This document shows, piece by piece, positions 60,246 through 64,000 of a DNA stretch of 64,000 nucleotides. The position numbers and the translations under genes were made by a program. The stretch comes from Phallus indusiatus (lineage: Eukaryota > Basidiomycota > Agaricomycetes > Phallales > Phallaceae): NCBI GenBank assembly GCA_027605045.1, contig JAQFWX010000012.1, forward strand, positions 384,930-448,929, in the 5' to 3' direction. Under the pieces are notes generated by a model. That model ran no database searches. It had not been told where the DNA came from and worked only from the letters and a program-made list of their open reading frames with translations. Position 1 is the stretch's first letter, and each line of letters opens with the position of its first letter.

Positions 60246-61274
60246 ACGTTAAAAGTGAACACTAGGCCATAACTGTGTCAGAACCCTCATAGAATTTTTG
60301 AGAGCACGTTCATTAATCTGATTCGCCAAGCTTGAGCAAAAGGATCTAATTGTAAACTTGACAGCGGTTCCGGGCTGATCGAAAACGAGGCGCCACAGCC
60401 TATTGGTCTAAGTAAGATGATGATGGTACCTGATTGACATCTCAGGCTCGGTTGCTCAGCTGCAGAACGCCGTTTGGTCTCTCGCGTCTCCTCTGGTGGC
60501 CAGGATTTCACTGTGCATCTCGGCCGTTGGACGCATTGAACACGAAGCACTATGCTTAAGCGAAGTTATCGTTATGCGTTCTGAGGCCTGAGGCCTTGTC
60601 GTCTTCGTTCTGCTAGTGACCTTCAAGTTGTAATCCGTTTGTAATCTGATCCAGTGGGTACCGGTATTCTTATTAGTATATTTAAAAAATGCAGTACGCA
60701 GTATTGGGATTACTCATCAATTATCGATTTTCGGGCCCGAGCGACTTCCAAGAGTCATGATTCAGAGGCTCAGGAAGGTTCACGTTCAGGGCTGTCAACT
60801 ATCAACTGTCCCAAATCCTTCTACACAAGCAAAAGACCAAATTGTTAGAATCCCAAAATAGTTTATGTAAATCATCTCAAATGTTCCATATTCTGAAAAA
60901 GTATTGTTTGTTTATCTGCGATTATAACGATGCTTTCAAGTTTACATGTGAAACATTGATGCATGGTGGATTCAACTGGCATGGATGGGCGGATAAGTGT
61001 CGTCGGGCTTCCCACGACACCTCATTATACGGTGGGAGAGCGAGCGAGCATAAGAAATGACGAGATCTACCACCATCTCCACACGTTGAAGTCCCGGTAC
61101 ATATGTGGGCAACGCCCCCAGAAACTTAGAGATTTACACACACAAGCGTTGGGCAGTGTAGATCCACCCACATGTATCGTACGTCTGATATATAGCGATT
61201 GGCTCGAGAGTGATTACGTATAAAACAAAGCCCGCTTTGTTATACTACAGTTCTTAAAAATGAATGACTACAAG
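59247..61274. other. Spacer between the tandem DUF6533 genes
   Basis: 59247-60245 is duplicated upstream of copy 2 (63025-63965). 60246-60960 is unique and without a gene. 60960-61274 is the duplicated 3' flank. Confidence 0.5.
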
Positions 61275-63965
61275 TTAATCGAACTCAACTTCCTTCGTCG
61301 TCATATTCAGGTCCCGAACCACCGGCAGTATAAGATTAGCGTCCCCATCTCCATCCTCTTCCTCGGCCATCTCCACCCGAACGGATTGTTGGATGTTTTG
61401 CACCACATCTTGTATTGATTGAATGGGCGGTAACGATGCATAGTTGGCTTGAATCGCTTTGGAATTATGTCGCCGAAGATCAAGCATATAATTTGTAATC
61501 AAGACGGGTCCCAAACTGACATCAAAAGTAAATTGTAAATGAATTGAATTGTACTGTAATTGAATACGTACGTTTGCACTAACCCACTCAAACTGCGTGC
61601 CATCGTACCGGTCTTATTATAATTTTGAGTAAACCTTGAACAAACAACATTCAACGAAGATCACTTTACATCCTTGAGCTAGAGGAAATAGAATTCAAAA
61701 AGCTACACCATATTGATAATTGAAACACACCTGCACAACAATAGTAAACGAGAGATTAAGTAGAATCGCAAATCTTCAAGTTAAAGCCAACATTTTTTAA
61801 AAAAGTAGTATAGAACCAGACCAGTTTCCTCACATAAATCTCGAAATAGCTAAAGGAAAAAATATATGAATCTTTCACTAATCAGTTAAGAAAACAAATA
61901 CCTACTTTGCTTAAGTAGTGTGGAAGCAAGATCGTCCCACATTTGAATCCTTGTCTTGCGCTTTAAGCACCACGTATCCCAAACCTTATGTAGTGATATC
62001 CCAAACACAAGAAAATCGATAATCAAGGAGGTTGAGTTGCTAAAAAGATTCATCAACAAAACCTCTTCTAAACCGTAGCTGAGTCGGTGAAATCTCTTGC
62101 ATTTATCATTTGAACAACGTACTACTACGAAACTGCATCAGTAGCTCATTTCAACGACAACAGATCGGACAACGCCATGCTCACCTCAGAAAAACAAAAC
62201 ATCCGCTAAATGCTATTGACCCTGAACAGGGGGTTACATAAACTTCGTAATTCATATTGTGAAAACAGACCTACCGAACACGAGTAAAAAAAAACCTGCC
62301 CCAAAACTTAGCATCAGCGGAACGATGAAGAATTTATTTCTGCAAAGTGAATACGTCCTGGCAACTATTAGACCTGATGAACAATCTGAGAACTTCGTTG
62401 TTGAATACGAGTCTGAGGTGGCACAAACCAGTATAGCCAATGTAACTCAAGAAGAATGCAACGTTCGCAACGTTGGCGAGGTTATTACAAATCCTTTACA
62501 GAGTATAAACCAGAATAACGAGCTTTTTACTCCCGAAAACTTGGAACTTACGAAGATGTCTGAAGAAATTTAGACGGGTCAATGCATCAGTAATAACGAC
62601 AGAGCCTGGACCCGGTGGGGATCGGAACTCACAGCCTGAGTAGTATAATAGATGGTGATAAAACCAAATACTTGTGTAATGATGGTGCTATATCTCCCCA
62701 AAAAATATAGTAACGTCGGAAATGTAAATGGCTTGAGCCAGAAATATTCGACCTCATCGTCAATGCGTATCAAAGTAGCATAGATAGAAAGCGCTGCCAG
62801 TGCAGTCGTTACTCGTAAGCGACAGACTTTCTTTGTAGCTAAATGTGGGGATCACTTACCTACGCCACTAAGTTTCGTTAAGCTACTGATATAACTAGCA
62901 TCATGATATAATTTGTCAGTACCAGAGGATTCGATATTCTCATTAAGAACTACCCTTCATAATCCTCGTTAATGAACCTCGTTATGATAGCCTCTATGCC
63001 TGCATGAGAGAGCCCCTGTGTCATTATTCCTGTGCGAATTGGACTGGACTGGAGTTGAATATGGATGTGTCAAGATTTTGGTGGTGCTTATAAAACCCAG
63101 AGGACTGTACTACCCTGTGCCGGAATTAAGCTCTCGGCTCGGTGGATCAAATCATTTGGTATCAGTCGTCATTGAAGCGTAAGCACCAACCATGATTGAT
63201 GAAATGCAAGTTATAAGCTGCTTCTATAGGACATTGAAACAGATCACTTCTACCAGAGAGGGAAACTCAAATGACAAAGTTGGGTGATAGGCACGATAAT
63301 CAGCGTAGTACCTGAGTAAAATGGGAATGCGATTGACAAATAAATTTAAACTCGAAGGCACTTGATGAATCTTACATGATCAATTCAAAAATGGGGTGAT
63401 ATCGGTACCGGTGTGTACATATAATCGTAGTGACGAAGATTTTATCCATCAATTATCGTGATTCATCACTGAAAAGAAAACCTTATAATTTGAGTGTACC
63501 GCAGTGATTGCACAGTGAATCTGATGGTTATCGCTGACTCTCTTCAATTTTCCTGTAAATGGGACCACTGTCAGGAGAATGAACACTACAGGCGAGACAT
63601 TCATCTCAAGGGTGAAATGAATGATGTTCAATGGTGTAAAGAAGCTGTGGAGAGCATACCATACTCAACGAGCTGTTAACTCGTCAGTCCGTCAATGAAT
63701 GGCTTGATAAAATATAGAATTATTCAGCGAAGCGATCTACTGATTATTTGCTTACAAGGCTTGCGCGCATCATAACACCATCAAACCCAAGTCAGATTGA
63801 TGGACACTGAGCGCACCAGGAACTATATTCGCTACCAGACCTTCGAGTTTTTCTTTTGCTAATACAGCTGTCATTAACGAGGCCGCACCGAAATCTCGTC
63901 CATTACCGGATCGCCGCCCCTGGATCTCAGTCGCTCGGATGATTACGATGTATTCAGCATTAATA
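60960..63965. repeat. Tandem segmental duplication, unit 2
   Basis: Counterpart of 57335-60245, diverged by scattered substitutions and small indels across coding and non-coding parts alike. Confidence 0.85.
61275..63024 (-). CDS. DUF6533-type seven-helix membrane protein, tandem copy 2
   Basis: Same structure as copy 1: ATG at 63024 (MTQGLSHAGIEAIITRFINE), YISSLTKLSGVVTTALAALS, DDEVEYFWLKP with FLGRYSTIITQ, GLIVARTYSLCRNK, PLMLSFGAGFFLLVFG, and a tail from LGPVLITNYMLDLRRHNSKA to TAA at 61275-61277. The first intron's donor is GTAGTT where copy 1 has GTAAAT, a weak site. The segment matching LLNLTALVTDSL (about 62030-62080) looks more altered than in copy 1. It may be functional or starting to decay. 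Confidence 0.68.
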
Positions 63966-64000
63966 TGACAGCCGGTTTAGCAGGAGAAAAGCTCACGAGT

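Noticed and set aside
1..64000. CRISPR arrays, operons, rRNA or tRNA genes
   Set aside because: No regularly spaced direct repeats, and introns show a eukaryotic genome. I found no cloverleaf I could support by eye; a tRNAscan run would settle tRNAs.

Overview
The window reads as a gene-sparse, repeat-rich stretch of a basidiomycete (Agaricomycete-like) genome. Genes carry several short introns (about 48-70 nt, GT..AG, often with a CTAAC or TTGAC-type branch site). The proteins are typical of mushroom-forming fungi: F-box-like families, DUF6533-type membrane proteins, expanded pepsin-like aspartic proteases, and a Ser/Gly-rich single-pass membrane protein. There are no operons, ribosome-binding sites, CRISPR arrays or bacterial features.

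Layout. (1) 1-26 kb is dominated by an expanded secreted aspartic protease family: a 5'-truncated copy at the left edge, an intact copy at 12.4-14.2 kb (-), a broken copy at 16.7-19.2 kb (-) and an intact copy at 24.2-26.0 kb (+). The last three are segmental duplicates that also share their upstream region and a decayed, convergent F-box fragment behind the 3' end. The broken copy carries two identical 396-bp solo LTRs, each with its own 5-bp target duplication. A 693-bp hAT-like MITE with a perfect 8-bp duplication sits in its promoter block. Between these lie a tandem pair of unrecognised genes (2.1-3.1 and 4.8-5.7 kb) whose residues resemble a PD-(D/E)XK nuclease core, and a 556-aa F-box protein. 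(2) 27-38 kb is the best-conserved part. Two proline-iminopeptidase-like hydrolases in opposite orientation flank a nine-exon alpha/beta hydrolase ending in the peroxisomal signal SRL and a 924-aa single-pass membrane protein. (3) 38-53 kb is decayed: a terminal-inverted-repeat element, a degenerate fifth protease copy, telomere-like repeats, an HsbA-like small helical protein, a probable DUF6533-like gene, two paralogous Cys/His-rich mini-proteins flanking a near-perfect 108-bp hairpin, and a disrupted F-box-like gene. (4) 53-64 kb holds an F-box-like gene, a polyporopepsin-like aspartic protease, and a 3.8-kb tandem duplication carrying two DUF6533 membrane protein genes.

The genes do not form an obvious single pathway. 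The common thread is local duplication followed by divergence and transposon damage, acting on protease, F-box and membrane-protein families. Exon boundaries were read by eye from splice signals, reading frame and comparison between paralogues; no search or alignment software was used.
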